36,235 nucleotides of DNA from a virus, in IMG/VR virus record IMGVR_UViG_3300040801_000596, positions 1 to 36,235 of that record; one strand, given 5' to 3'. Positions 13,357-23,147 of the stretch are shown in pieces. The notes below the pieces were generated by a model. That model was not told the origin of the DNA, made no database searches, and saw only the letters and a list, made by a program, of their open reading frames with translations. The position numbers and the translations under genes are program-made. How positions within the stretch are numbered: position 1 is the first letter of the stretch; every line of letters begins with the position of its first letter.

Positions 13357-15118
13357 GCCTAAAGCCCCTCTGTTTAAGAGTGAAGGTATTCCTGCTTGGG
13401 GTATGCAAGGAAAGCAGTTTGACGATTTCTTAGTATCTATGTCTATGGCCGATAATGTAGCAGTAGACACTGAGTCTAATGCTGAGGATTTAAGAGACGG
13501 TACAGGCTTTGTACTAGGCGTAAGCGTTTCTTTCCGTGTAGGCGGTTCTGAGCCTCATCGAGTATACTTCCCAGTTAATCATGGGGATGAAAACTACGAC
13601 AAAGAATCTATTGACAGACTCTTTGAGGAACTCTATAAGCATACTCTTATCTTTCATAATGCTAAGCATGACCTTGTAGCGTTAGAAGTATTAGGGTACA
13701 AGTTTACAGGTAAGTTTTATGACACTATGCTTATGGTGCATATGATAGATGAGAACCTGCCTAGCAAAGCTTTAGATTACACTAGTAGGCATTACTTAGG
13801 AGCAGAGTTTCACAAAGAGCGTTCTGCTGAAATGCAAGCGTGGATTGATTTATTTGGCTGGGGACAACTACCGGCTAAAATGACAGAAGAGTATGCTTCT
13901 CACGATGCTTATTTAACTCTTCTTCTTTGGGAGCGTCTGTTCTCTAAGTTTAAGAAAGACGTGACAGAAGAAGGCTGGGAGTTTGAGCAAGAGTTTATTC
14001 GTACTATTATTGATATCGAGGGTAGAGGAATCTTAGTAGATGTAGATTTCGTAGAGCGTGAGATTAACAGAGGCACGCATACTATGAACGATCTAGTAGA
14101 TACTCTAGGTTTCGTTCCTTCTGGTAATGATTTAGTAAGTTATCTATTAGATGATCTAAAGTTGCCAGTATTAAAGAAAACAGCCAAAGGTAATCCGTCA
14201 TTTGATAAGGAGGCTATGGAACAGTATGAACACCTTTTGGAACAAAGAAACGATGCATCAGCGCAATACGTTCTGGTGTATCGAGGATGGCAAAAGACAA
14301 TTAGTGCTTCCTATCGTGGATTCCTTAACTATCTATCCTCTGACGGACGTTTACGTGCCAACTACAAGATTCACGGTACTCGTACAGGACGGCTTTCATG
14401 TGAGAAGCCAAACCTCCAGCAGATTCCCCGATCTTCGAGTAAGGATTGGAATGGAGGGCTTAAGCGCGCCTTCATTGCAGCACCAGGCTTTAGGTTAATT
14501 GACTTTGACTACGGTCAGTTGGAGTTACGTTTAGGTGCGGCATACGCTCACGAATCTAAGTTGATTACAGTCTTTGCTGAAAATCGTGACGTATTCCAAG
14601 AAATGTCCAACGAGACAGGAATGCCTCGCCAAGACTGTAAGACTCTAAACTATACTATCCAATTCGGGGGCGGCGTAAATCGTATTGCTACCGTCTTTGG
14701 GGTAACAGCAGCAGAGGCTCAAGAAATCCTAGAGAAGTATTACGCTAGGTATCCTAGGATTAGGGCTGCTGCTAAGAAGGCTGAATTGATTGTTAAGCAA
14801 AAAGGTAAGATTCAGGTCTGGTCTGGTAGATATCGCCACTTCACTAAAGCCGAACAGCGTACCAAGGCTTACAAGGCGTTTAATGCAATGATTCAGGGCG
14901 GTGCCGCAGACATTGTTAAGCGACAAATTGTTAAGGTCAATAAAGCCCTAGACCCGGAAGTTGCTCGCATTGTTCTAACTGTTCACGACTCAATCGTAGT
15001 AGAGATTCGAGAAGATAAAGTAGATGAACTAGTACCTCAAATCAAAGAAATGCTTGCAGATGTTAAGCCTAACTTTGGTGTTAAGTTTGCTGTAGATGCA
15101 AAAGAATGGGGGTCGTAA
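13343..15118 (+). CDS. DNA polymerase I (family A) with 3'-5' exonuclease
   Basis: A 591-residue replicative polymerase. ATG 13343 is chosen because AGAGG lies 9 bases upstream and it gives a short overlap with the helicase gene. Exonuclease motifs are DTE (D42, E44), HNAKHD (N106, D110) and YASHD (Y184, D188). Polymerase motif A is DYGQLELR (D389), and motif B (O helix) runs R429, K433, Y437, F441, G442. Motif C is VHDSI (H548, D549). There is no 5' nuclease domain. The residue at the nucleotide-selecting position is Tyr, as in T7 polymerase, and motif C has Ser where Glu is usual. It works with the primase-helicase and SSB of the same arm. Confidence 0.95.
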   Translation: MMKIKPKAPLFKSEGIPAWGMQGKQFDDFLVSMSMADNVAVDTESNAEDLRDGTGFVLGVSVSFRVGGSEPHRVYFPVNHGDENYDKESIDRLFEELYKHTLIFHNAKHDLVALEVLGYKFTGKFYDTMLMVHMIDENLPSKALDYTSRHYLGAEFHKERSAEMQAWIDLFGWGQLPAKMTEEYASHDAYLTLLLWERLFSKFKKDVTEEGWEFEQEFIRTIIDIEGRGILVDVDFVEREINRGTHTMNDLVDTLGFVPSGNDLVSYLLDDLKLPVLKKTAKGNPSFDKEAMEQYEHLLEQRNDASAQYVLVYRGWQKTISASYRGFLNYLSSDGRLRANYKIHGTRTGRLSCEKPNLQQIPRSSSKDWNGGLKRAFIAAPGFRLIDFDYGQLELRLGAAYAHESKLITVFAENRDVFQEMSNETGMPRQDCKTLNYTIQFGGGVNRIATVFGVTAAEAQEILEKYYARYPRIRAAAKKAELIVKQKGKIQVWSGRYRHFTKAEQRTKAYKAFNAMIQGGAADIVKRQIVKVNKALDPEVARIVLTVHDSIVVEIREDKVDELVPQIKEMLADVKPNFGVKFAVDAKEWGS

Positions 15119-15210
15119 TGAGGGCTTTCTACTACAGAATGTTAGCCGGCTTCGTCACTACTATGATACTCTTAATTCTTGCACTATACCCGATCGAGGT
15201 TGCTAAATGA
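15118..15210 (+). CDS. Membrane microprotein
   Basis: A 30-residue peptide starting MRAFYYRMLAGF, linked to the polymerase stop by TAATG and to the next gene by ATGA. Residues ~9-24 are hydrophobic (VTTMILLILALY), enough for one membrane pass, with a basic N-terminus. Only the double coupling and hydrophobic pattern support it. Confidence 0.5.
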   Translation: MRAFYYRMLAGFVTTMILLILALYPIEVAK

Positions 15211-15659
15211 TTATCGCAATTGATCCTGGTAAGACTTCTGGCTGGGCTGTTTTTACAGGTGATGGAAACCTAGTAGAAGTGCAGCAAGGCGATGCAAAAA
15301 CACTACATTCTTTTCTTTCTCAATTTGAGGACACCTACGGTTCTGAGCCTACTACTGTAGTTATCGAAGAGTATATTATTCTACCTACAAAGCGTGGCCT
15401 ACAGGCAAACGTAGGTACTAAAGGCGAAACAATGCAGATTATTGGGCTAATCAAGTCGTTTACGCTCGGATGGAATTGTACCGTAGTAATGCAGCCGCCT
15501 AACATCAAGAAACTAACTTCGATGCAGACAGGTGTTAAAGTGCCTACCAATCACAAGTTTTCTCATGGGGCCGATGCAATCCTTCATGGCTATCATTACT
15601 TCATTAAGAATGGTATTATGACCTTCGATGCAGAGGCAGTTAGAAGGAGCCTAGCATGA
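15207..15659 (+). CDS. RuvC-like Holliday junction resolvase
   Basis: A 150-residue RNase H-fold nuclease. It begins with the strand-turn IAIDPGKTSGWA (D6), then VIEEY (E54/E55), and ends with HGADAILHGYHY (D123), matching the acidic residues of RuvC-type resolvases. It would resolve recombination or replication junctions, or trim branches before packaging. The ATG overlaps the stop of a microgene, and its own stop overlaps the next ATG. The proposed ligand residues are assigned by position in the motifs. Confidence 0.82.
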   Translation: MIIAIDPGKTSGWAVFTGDGNLVEVQQGDAKTLHSFLSQFEDTYGSEPTTVVIEEYIILPTKRGLQANVGTKGETMQIIGLIKSFTLGWNCTVVMQPPNIKKLTSMQTGVKVPTNHKFSHGADAILHGYHYFIKNGIMTFDAEAVRRSLA

Positions 15660-15835
15660 GTAACTTTCTATATTCTGAAGAAAAAACTGGGGGTCGTACT
15701 ATTCAACTTGCAATTCCTTGGGATACCAGTGGGTCTGGACTGATTCCCCCAGGAAAGATTACATTCATGCAATGGGTAGGTCCTAAAGATGAGCATGTAC
15801 CAGTTGAGTTTTTCTATGTCGGTCTAAATGGATAA
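15656..15835 (+). CDS. Small hypothetical protein, last gene of left arm
   Basis: A 59-residue protein starting MSNFLYSEEKTGG. Its ATG overlaps the resolvase stop (ATGA), so it is coupled. The pattern (TIQLAIPWD, ITFMQWVG, VEFFYVGLNG) suggests a small beta-sheet domain. It ends 23 bases before the bidirectional terminator. Function unknown. Confidence 0.62.
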   Translation: MSNFLYSEEKTGGRTIQLAIPWDTSGSGLIPPGKITFMQWVGPKDEHVPVEFFYVGLNG

Positions 15836-15852
15836 CTAAATAGTCAGCACGC

Positions 15853-15889
15853 AAAAAGCCCCCCGGCCCATCCCAGGACCGGGGGGTTT
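15853..15889. terminator. Bidirectional rho-independent terminator
   Basis: CCCCCCGG (15859-15866) pairs with CCGGGGGG (15879-15886). On the plus strand it is followed by TTT; on the minus strand AAAAA at 15853-15857 gives TTTTT. The left and right arms converge here, so it would end both. The remaining gap to 16006 is GC-rich and holds no gene I can support. Confidence 0.88.
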
Positions 15890-16006
15890 CTGCTGGTCAG
15901 AGACCTACTCAGGCGTCACAGGAGGCCGCAGGAGCGAGTCTCAGACTTCCGGTGGGTGACTGGCTGGCAAGAACCGAGGCCACCCTCTCCGGGCTTTCAT
16001 AAATTA

Positions 16007-19000
16007 TCACTCTACACTATTAATTCTACGCAGACGCTTTAACTCGTCAAATTCCCCTGAGGTTTCATATTCGCCGCTCGGAATAAGACCCGTAGCGCCA
16101 CCCCAGTTAAGTGCGTCCATCCAAGCAGGGTTTTTGTTCTTAACGCCTAGACGGAATGCTTCACCAATAATAGGAATCTGCTCTAACAAGTAACTAGAAT
16201 AATCTGTGTATCGCGTATTCTTACTGTAGTCTCCGTGAATAGGTGCCCCAGTCCGTACTTCCCTATTAGCGGCCAACTCAAAGGGAACACGTAATGCCGG
16301 GCTTGTAGAACCGCCTAACTCTGCAAGTGCTTCTGGTAGGATTTCTCCGGGAGTATTAGCACTTCCAACCATAGTTCTTAACTGATCGATACCGGGAGTA
16401 GAAGGACCTAATCCAAGTAAAGAACCAAAAGCAGGATCATCAGGCCCACCTGTAGCAATCTTAGGTAACACCATCCAAGGAGAGTTTCTAATCCAGTCAG
16501 GATAGAATTGGTCACCAGGCAATTCACCTTCGGGATTAGTGGGGTCTACTGCATAACTTCCAGCACGCTGCATACGAGGATATGCAGTAGTTAAGGCTGG
16601 ACGCATAGCCATTGTTTGTAAAACTAATGGTGTGGCTTTGCGTAGCCAGGAATAGAAGGGAATAACTCGCCTACCTACAGAGCGCTCGAAGTTAGTCATA
16701 TCCAAACCATCAGGGTGCCACTTACGAGTACGGCGTGCTGCATGGTTAAAGATATACTCAGCAACCTTTTCGTCGCCTTCTTTAAGAATAGCCTTAGGAA
16801 CCTTTACAGTCCTAGTGGCTGCTAAGAAGTGGGCAAGTCTAACTGAGTGTTCTCGCGCTTCTGCTGTACCACTTGCTATGTCATGCCCTTTACCTCCTAG
16901 TGGCCGGATACCTGCAAGGCTCTCTCCAAAGTCAATTTTCTCTAAGCCTTTGTAGGTAATATCCTCAATGTTAGCCGCGCTCTGGAAAATACCCCTAGAG
17001 TGGGCGGCTGAGATAATCTCATGCTCAGTGAACTCTCTACCTGTAGCACTATTGCGGAACTTAAGAGGGCCGCTAGAAGCAGATTCTGCACCACCCTTAA
17101 GCATACCTTCGCGGGTCATGCCTCGAATGATTGCATCTTCCGGCTGCATATTACGCCAACGAGAACGGTTACGACTCATAATACGAAGAGCATTAGCATA
17201 GTCCATAGTCCTACCACCATCAGCAAGAAGGAGATAGAAGTCTCCAACTAAGTTACGAATGTGGTGAGCAGGACGATAGATAGTAACACCAGTTTTCCAC
17301 AGACGGAGACCAGTGTCATAAGTAGCCAGAATGTTGTTGTGAGTTAAGTTCTGTGCCTTCTTAAAGTTACGCAGAAGTTGATTAACTTCCTGAGCAATTT
17401 CTGGAAGAAGGTAAACATCTTCGCCGCCCTCAAAGTAAGGGTGACCTTTCACCTTAATCATACCAGGAGCAGCCTTAGTGTGACCAAAACGCACAACCAT
17501 ATCATCAAACAAAATACGCTCTGCGATGGCAGAATACATACCTTGCTCTACCCCATGTAAAGCACTAACAACGTCAGCAGCGTTTTCGTCAGTAATATTT
17601 GCAACAAGGTTGCGCCAAGACATATCCCAAGTACCGCCAGGAACGTCCTCAAACTGGAAGATTTTACCATCAGTACCCCTAACGCCCTTAGTGCGTAACC
17701 AGTAGTTAGCACGCTCTAAAGAGATACCCGTCTTGGATACTGTAGTGGTACCCTTACCGTAAGCCTGGAACAACTCACTTCTAAAGAACGTACCAATTAG
17801 CTGCTCGAACTGATTGTGAATAGCAATAGCCTCGTCAGAAAGAGTCTCTACAGGGAAAGAACCCTTAAGAGCATACGAGATTAAGCCTTCTTTAACCATA
17901 CTAGCATTTGCAGGGTCTTTGGCTAAGTCATGCAGAGTACGCCAATGCCTAGTAGAATAAGACTGAGCAGCCTGCATACGCCCAAAAGCATCCTGCTCAA
18001 TAGTACGAACATGAGGCATACGATAGTGTGGAATAAAAGCCTCTGCTAAACGAGCACCAATACTATTGTTAAAACTGTCTGGACTGACCGTTACTTCATC
18101 TACAGTAACAGGCTTAGCACCAGAAGCCCTAGCAACTTCTCTGGCAGCATTGTTATCGGCCTCATCTAACCTGCCGGCTACTCGCTTAGTAGTAACACCA
18201 ACAGCGTTCATAGTATTGATGCTACCTACAGAAGTAGTGTGAGCAGTAACTCCGGCAGCCTTCCCGGCTTTTTCTGCTACAGGAACAGAAATACCTGGCA
18301 TTAAACCAGCACTCTTAGCCGCTACCTCTTCTGCTTCGTCTACTACCTTAGCAACCTTAGCAGGACTGCCCTCAGTAATAACTTCATCTACATGCTTGGC
18401 GGCACTTTCTACAGCAGCAGGAACAGCAATCTGCTCTTGACGCTTAATCATATCGTCAACATAAGCAGTATTGTCCCATGAAGGGTACTTCTTAGCCCAC
18501 GCTGCTAATTCCTTCGGCAGAGTAGCAAGGTACTCTTCACCCTTATATAGAGCGGCGCTCGCAAGATGAATTAAACTAACTGTCGGCTCTGTAGGTGTTC
18601 CAATAAACAGCCTAGACAAAAGGTCTGGCCTAGCAATAGCCGAAATATGAGCACTAACGTCCGTAGTCGTGCCTCTAGCGACCCCGCCTAAATGCTCCAT
18701 CATAAGCCGCATAGAGAAGTACGGGTTAAGGTTATACGCTTGCTTAGGGTCAATCTTCTGTGACCAATTACCAGTAACAATGTCTAAGCGGTCACCGACG
18801 CTAGGAATGTGATAGCCACCATTAGCGCCCTTAGCCCTAGCAGTCTTACTTAAGCCATTCCAAACAGTAGGAGGATAAATCTTTTCCATTGCTCGTAAGG
18901 AAGCAATAGCGATGTTATACTCCATAGTAGAAATAACAGAAGCCTGAGCATCTAAACCCTCAACTGAACGAAGGCCGGTCATACGCTTACGCAAACCCTT

Positions 19001-21739
19001 AATGGCAGACTCTACAGTCTTTTGCTGCACCATCTGGTTAAAGTAGCGACCGCCTACCTTGCGAGCAGTATGCGTTAAATGCTTGTCTAGAGTATCTGTA
19101 ACAGCATCCTTTACGGCACCCCTAGCGATAGATAACCAAGCATCAGGATTATCCATACCAGAAATGAGTACGGGGTCTAACTCCTGCCAAATAGGGTCTG
19201 TACTATCCTGAATACGTCCCCTAAAGACTGCCTCAACTGTTTCAGGAGTAGAAGTAGCATTAACGGCCTTAGCCTTGTTTTCTGCTAACTCCATATCCTT
19301 AGCGACTTGAGCCTTAACATTCTCAAGAGTAGCCTCATCCTGCTTAACAGTAGCCTCTGCCATAGCATCATCAGCACGCTTGGCAGAATTCTCAGCAGCA
19401 GCCTGGTCGCCCTTCTGTAGAGCCTTGAGAGTGCGCTCAGCGCGTGTCATAGACTTCTTAGTGGCTTCGGCGCTTTGGGCAATAAGAGCCTCTGTATTAA
19501 GCACCGTAAGGCGAGACTGCAATTCAGCCGGAGACATAGCCTCCTGAGCAGCCTTACGCATAATGTCAGTAGCCTCAGTTAACCGGCCCATACTTAAGAA
19601 CTGCTTATCGGGGTCTGTAGTCCTGAGGAAATTCTGCCACTCTCTATCTAAGAATTCTCGGGCAGCATCAAAAGCAGCGTCGGCAACTTCGTCAGTAACA
19701 CCTAAGTAGTCAGTAACCTGGGCTTTCCACTGAGCCTTGTATTGCTCAAACTGACCCATGTAACCCTTTTGAATAGCAGCGTGCTGACGAGCAACTGCAT
19801 CTGCCCAACGCTTAGGATTAGCGCCAGAGGCTAAATCGTTAGTCTCTTCGATAGCCTTTGCCCACCACTTAGGGTCAGCAAGAGTCTTATCATCAATGCG
19901 CTTAACATCAGACAGTTTAGTCCAAGTACGCTCTCCGGTCTTACTGCCTACAGAAGTAAGAATTTCTAAATCTTCTAAACGATAGCGCATAAGATCATCA
20001 GGAGCAGACTGGGTACGGATAACGCTACCCTTAGTCATTAACTCCCAATACTCTTTAGCAGAGAAACCCTTTTTAGCAGTAGTACCTACAGGGCGCAGAG
20101 AGACACCAAACTCTTGTTTAGCCCGCTGGGGAGTTAATGGCAAACCAGAGTAAGGATTGCTAGACTGCTTAACCTTAAGCCGGAACTTCTCAGGATAGAG
20201 CGACCACGGAACATACTCGCCCTTGCGAGCAGTAGTAGTAGCAACCTCTTCCCAATTGCCTTCCTTAGTCCTTCGCAACTTAGTGCTGATAAAGGGGTTC
20301 ATAACTTCCTGGAAAGACTCACTAAAAGCAATCTCAGCAGGAGAGTCTAGTACGACTTTATCAACAGCACCAGTATTACGCAAAGCCTCAGCACTAGCAG
20401 GAGTAACGCTTACTTTACCATCTTTGACCTTATATGAAGCACTCATATTAAGGTCTAAAATACTGTCAGAAGCACTTCTCTGTAGGGAACCTAAGATTTC
20501 CTGCCCAAACTCACCCAACTGAGGATAGTCATAAGTAGAGTCCATCCTAATAATATCGCCCTCAGGAATAGTGTCAGGGTCAATATTATCAATCGACCGC
20601 TCAGGGCGAGCAAGCCTAACGGATACGCCTCCCTCTGTAGTTGCGAAAACATCTTCCACAGTCTCCATACGCTTAGGGTCTGGTAAAGCCTCCGCAGGAC
20701 TTCTACCTACAGGGGGCATAATTCCAGAGAATCTACGCAGGGCTTCTTCTTGTGCCCCGTCTAATGCCCATTGAGAAGGGTCAACGCCTTCTAACTTAGA
20801 AGGGTCTAAAGGACTGCTAGGAAACTCAACTTCTCCCCTAAGAAACTGCTCACGAACATTCTGAGCCTCGGCTAATTCAGCAATCTGTCGCTGAATTTCC
20901 TCGATCTGAGCGGTACTATCTACAGGAGCCTGAGCAGCAACTTGAGCAGGGGCAGCAGAAGTTGGGGCATTACTTAAGGGTTCGCTCGGAAACTCTTGGA
21001 AACCTTCTCGTTCCCAAGCCTGACGCTCTAAATCATCGGCCTTGTCTTTTAAGGCCATTTCCTTAACGCGGGGGTCAACAATAGGATTCTGCTGTAAAGC
21101 AACTTCCTCAGCAGTAGAAGCAGCGCGAGACTCTGCCGCCACACTTTCTAAGTCCTTAGTCCTAATCGCTTCTGGAACAGCTTTATTAGCACCGATCTTA
21201 CTTAAGCCTGCTCGAACAGCACCAACGCCTACATAAGAAAGAGGATCAGTAGCAATTTCACCAGCAAGGCTAGCACCAAAGCGAGCAGCAGGAGACCACT
21301 CACTTACGGTTGCAGGAGAGTTGTATTCATTTAAGGCTTCGGCAAAAGTAGTGTAACCTTCGCCACCAGGTAAAGCGCCCCTAACACCTTGTCCAAACTC
21401 TCCTAAGTTATTAACAGACCTACCGATAGACTCTACCTGCTGATTCCAAGATAAAGAAGCATCGTCGGCAAGACCATAGTCGCGCTTAGTTTCCTTAGCA
21501 CCTTCGATAAGCATAGCATTAGTGCCAGAGCCTAAAGCGCCAAGCGTATCAAGAATAGTCATTAATACGCCGCGCTCTTCTCCGCCAATGCTAGAAGAGG
21601 CTAATTGGTAATCAGAACCGGGCAGAGTACCGCCAGTTAACTCACCTGTACGAAAGGCTGCATTATTTTCACGCAGCCTACGCTGAACGACCTGATGCCG
21701 TAAATTCATCAGGTCGGTTCCAGTAACCCTACTGACCAT
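16007..21739 (-). CDS. Giant internal virion (ejection) protein
   Basis: A protein of about 1910 residues, the largest in the window, at the end of the structural operon where T7-like phages encode their largest ejection protein. ATG 21739 overlaps the upstream gene by 11 bases; GTG 21760 is possible but has no binding site. A long charged helical stretch, rich in Ala, Glu and Lys, lies around residues 690-830. Residues ~1430-1490 hold a NILATYDTGLRLWKTG...PAHHIRNLVGD block, and RRVIPFYSWLRKATPLVLQ near ~1690 resembles a motif I know from large virion proteins of other phages. I see no lysozyme or transglycosylase motif. It is expected to be packed in the head and ejected with DNA. Confidence 0.72.
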   Translation of the reverse strand: MVSRVTGTDLMNLRHQVVQRRLRENNAAFRTGELTGGTLPGSDYQLASSSIGGEERGVLMTILDTLGALGSGTNAMLIEGAKETKRDYGLADDASLSWNQQVESIGRSVNNLGEFGQGVRGALPGGEGYTTFAEALNEYNSPATVSEWSPAARFGASLAGEIATDPLSYVGVGAVRAGLSKIGANKAVPEAIRTKDLESVAAESRAASTAEEVALQQNPIVDPRVKEMALKDKADDLERQAWEREGFQEFPSEPLSNAPTSAAPAQVAAQAPVDSTAQIEEIQRQIAELAEAQNVREQFLRGEVEFPSSPLDPSKLEGVDPSQWALDGAQEEALRRFSGIMPPVGRSPAEALPDPKRMETVEDVFATTEGGVSVRLARPERSIDNIDPDTIPEGDIIRMDSTYDYPQLGEFGQEILGSLQRSASDSILDLNMSASYKVKDGKVSVTPASAEALRNTGAVDKVVLDSPAEIAFSESFQEVMNPFISTKLRRTKEGNWEEVATTTARKGEYVPWSLYPEKFRLKVKQSSNPYSGLPLTPQRAKQEFGVSLRPVGTTAKKGFSAKEYWELMTKGSVIRTQSAPDDLMRYRLEDLEILTSVGSKTGERTWTKLSDVKRIDDKTLADPKWWAKAIEETNDLASGANPKRWADAVARQHAAIQKGYMGQFEQYKAQWKAQVTDYLGVTDEVADAAFDAAREFLDREWQNFLRTTDPDKQFLSMGRLTEATDIMRKAAQEAMSPAELQSRLTVLNTEALIAQSAEATKKSMTRAERTLKALQKGDQAAAENSAKRADDAMAEATVKQDEATLENVKAQVAKDMELAENKAKAVNATSTPETVEAVFRGRIQDSTDPIWQELDPVLISGMDNPDAWLSIARGAVKDAVTDTLDKHLTHTARKVGGRYFNQMVQQKTVESAIKGLRKRMTGLRSVEGLDAQASVISTMEYNIAIASLRAMEKIYPPTVWNGLSKTARAKGANGGYHIPSVGDRLDIVTGNWSQKIDPKQAYNLNPYFSMRLMMEHLGGVARGTTTDVSAHISAIARPDLLSRLFIGTPTEPTVSLIHLASAALYKGEEYLATLPKELAAWAKKYPSWDNTAYVDDMIKRQEQIAVPAAVESAAKHVDEVITEGSPAKVAKVVDEAEEVAAKSAGLMPGISVPVAEKAGKAAGVTAHTTSVGSINTMNAVGVTTKRVAGRLDEADNNAAREVARASGAKPVTVDEVTVSPDSFNNSIGARLAEAFIPHYRMPHVRTIEQDAFGRMQAAQSYSTRHWRTLHDLAKDPANASMVKEGLISYALKGSFPVETLSDEAIAIHNQFEQLIGTFFRSELFQAYGKGTTTVSKTGISLERANYWLRTKGVRGTDGKIFQFEDVPGGTWDMSWRNLVANITDENAADVVSALHGVEQGMYSAIAERILFDDMVVRFGHTKAAPGMIKVKGHPYFEGGEDVYLLPEIAQEVNQLLRNFKKAQNLTHNNILATYDTGLRLWKTGVTIYRPAHHIRNLVGDFYLLLADGGRTMDYANALRIMSRNRSRWRNMQPEDAIIRGMTREGMLKGGAESASSGPLKFRNSATGREFTEHEIISAAHSRGIFQSAANIEDITYKGLEKIDFGESLAGIRPLGGKGHDIASGTAEAREHSVRLAHFLAATRTVKVPKAILKEGDEKVAEYIFNHAARRTRKWHPDGLDMTNFERSVGRRVIPFYSWLRKATPLVLQTMAMRPALTTAYPRMQRAGSYAVDPTNPEGELPGDQFYPDWIRNSPWMVLPKIATGGPDDPAFGSLLGLGPSTPGIDQLRTMVGSANTPGEILPEALAELGGSTSPALRVPFELAANREVRTGAPIHGDYSKNTRYTDYSSYLLEQIPIIGEAFRLGVKNKNPAWMDALNWGGATGLIPSGEYETSGEFDELKRLRRINSVE

Positions 21740-23147
21740 AGTAACCAGTATCCTGTCCACGTCGAACGTAGGGGAGAATATCGTACTCGCTTAAGTAGCG
21801 CTGTAATTCAGGAGTTGCAGCAAGAGTATCAGCCATAGTACGGGCTAACTGCTCAGGGCTAACAACATTTGTACGGCTAATAACTGCCTGTTCTAACTGA
21901 CGTGCAGCCTGAGCCTTCTGCCTAGCCTCCGTGTCAGTAAAGCCCTCACCTAATAACTGGTTATAGAATCCCTGCTGCTGAGCATCAAAACCACTAGGCT
22001 CTTGTGCCTCGCCAGGGCCATACATATCGTTAAACATAGCAAAAGCATTCATACGTTCAGAAGGACTTAAACCTCCGGCGCCAGCCTCCCCAGGAACATA
22101 CTGTGGCTGATTCTCTGCATTAAACCTAGCAGCCTGCATCTGCATATCGGCGTTCTGAGAAGCGACACTAGCCTGGGCACGGAACTTATCCATTAGCATA
22201 CCAGCATACTGACCGTACTGCTGATTATACATATTCTGCCCTTGCATTAAAGCCTCAAGCATAGCGGAACCTTGAGTCTGTTGAGCCTGAGCAATACGTC
22301 CCTGATTACGGAAGATTAACTCGTTAACACGCTCCTGTAGAAGAGCAATATCAGCAGCCGCAGCAGTATCCTGAATACCCGCAATAGTGTCTGCGTAGTT
22401 GGCAGCGTTACTGCTCTGCTCTGCAATCATATTACCAACAAGAGAACCTTCGGCACCTACAGTAGCCTGAGACTCAGAAGCCCTATCCTGAATAGCCTGA
22501 GTATCAGTATCTCCGCGTAACTCGCGTAAACCTAAACGCTCTAGATTACTCTGCATTTCTCCTTGGCTTTCGCCCGCAGAGGCTTCTAATGCGCCAATAA
22601 TATCCTGCACACCCTGAGACTGTGCAGCAGAAGTTTCCTGAGCGCCAGTACGAATACGCCCAGCAGTATCAACCCAAGACTGTTCCGCAATATTGCGAAG
22701 GTCTCGAATCTCTCCTGAGTTAGCCTCCTGGCGCTTTTCGTAGTATGGCGTAACAGACTTGCCAAAATCAATCATAGGCTGATATGCCTTCTGAGCGGCA
22801 GTCTGAAACTGGTTAGCCATATTAGTAGGTGCAGCAGGAAGATTAATGTTAGGCATAGCAATCTGCGGTGCGTTAATACGAGCACCACCAGTCATATACC
22901 CGCCAGAACCAGGAGTAGACGGCCCAGCAACAAAGTTCATAAAGTCGTCTAAATTCATCTGAGACTGACTAGAGCCACTAGCACCTAAACGTCGCTGAGC
23001 AGCACTCTGCATAGAAGTAGGATTAACAGGGGCAGGAGCAGGAGTATTGCCCCTAAAAAGTCCCCGAGTAAAGTTTACAATACCATTAACGATATCTTCA
23101 CCAGGGCTACCAATATCCCACCAGCCGCGCTTTTCTCTCTCAACCAT
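21729..23147 (-). CDS. Internal virion protein, Gln/Ala-rich
   Basis: A 472-residue protein. The N-terminus carries a Pro-rich linker (APAPVNPT) and a short PQIAMPNINLPAAP motif. Residues ~110-330 are a long, low-complexity helical region rich in Ala, Gln, Ser and Glu, and the end (YDILPYVRRGQDTGYYGQ) is polar. No enzymatic motif is seen. It overlaps both neighbours by a few bases and lies between another low-complexity protein and the giant protein, matching the group of ejection proteins in short-tailed phages. A tail or scaffold role is less likely. Confidence 0.65.
   Translation of the reverse strand: MVEREKRGWWDIGSPGEDIVNGIVNFTRGLFRGNTPAPAPVNPTSMQSAAQRRLGASGSSQSQMNLDDFMNFVAGPSTPGSGGYMTGGARINAPQIAMPNINLPAAPTNMANQFQTAAQKAYQPMIDFGKSVTPYYEKRQEANSGEIRDLRNIAEQSWVDTAGRIRTGAQETSAAQSQGVQDIIGALEASAGESQGEMQSNLERLGLRELRGDTDTQAIQDRASESQATVGAEGSLVGNMIAEQSSNAANYADTIAGIQDTAAAADIALLQERVNELIFRNQGRIAQAQQTQGSAMLEALMQGQNMYNQQYGQYAGMLMDKFRAQASVASQNADMQMQAARFNAENQPQYVPGEAGAGGLSPSERMNAFAMFNDMYGPGEAQEPSGFDAQQQGFYNQLLGEGFTDTEARQKAQAARQLEQAVISRTNVVSPEQLARTMADTLAATPELQRYLSEYDILPYVRRGQDTGYYGQ

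Noticed and set aside
15900-16006. Possible small gene in the gap between arms
   Set aside because: The only frame is about 19 codons on the minus strand without a binding site, and it lies between the last stop and the terminator.
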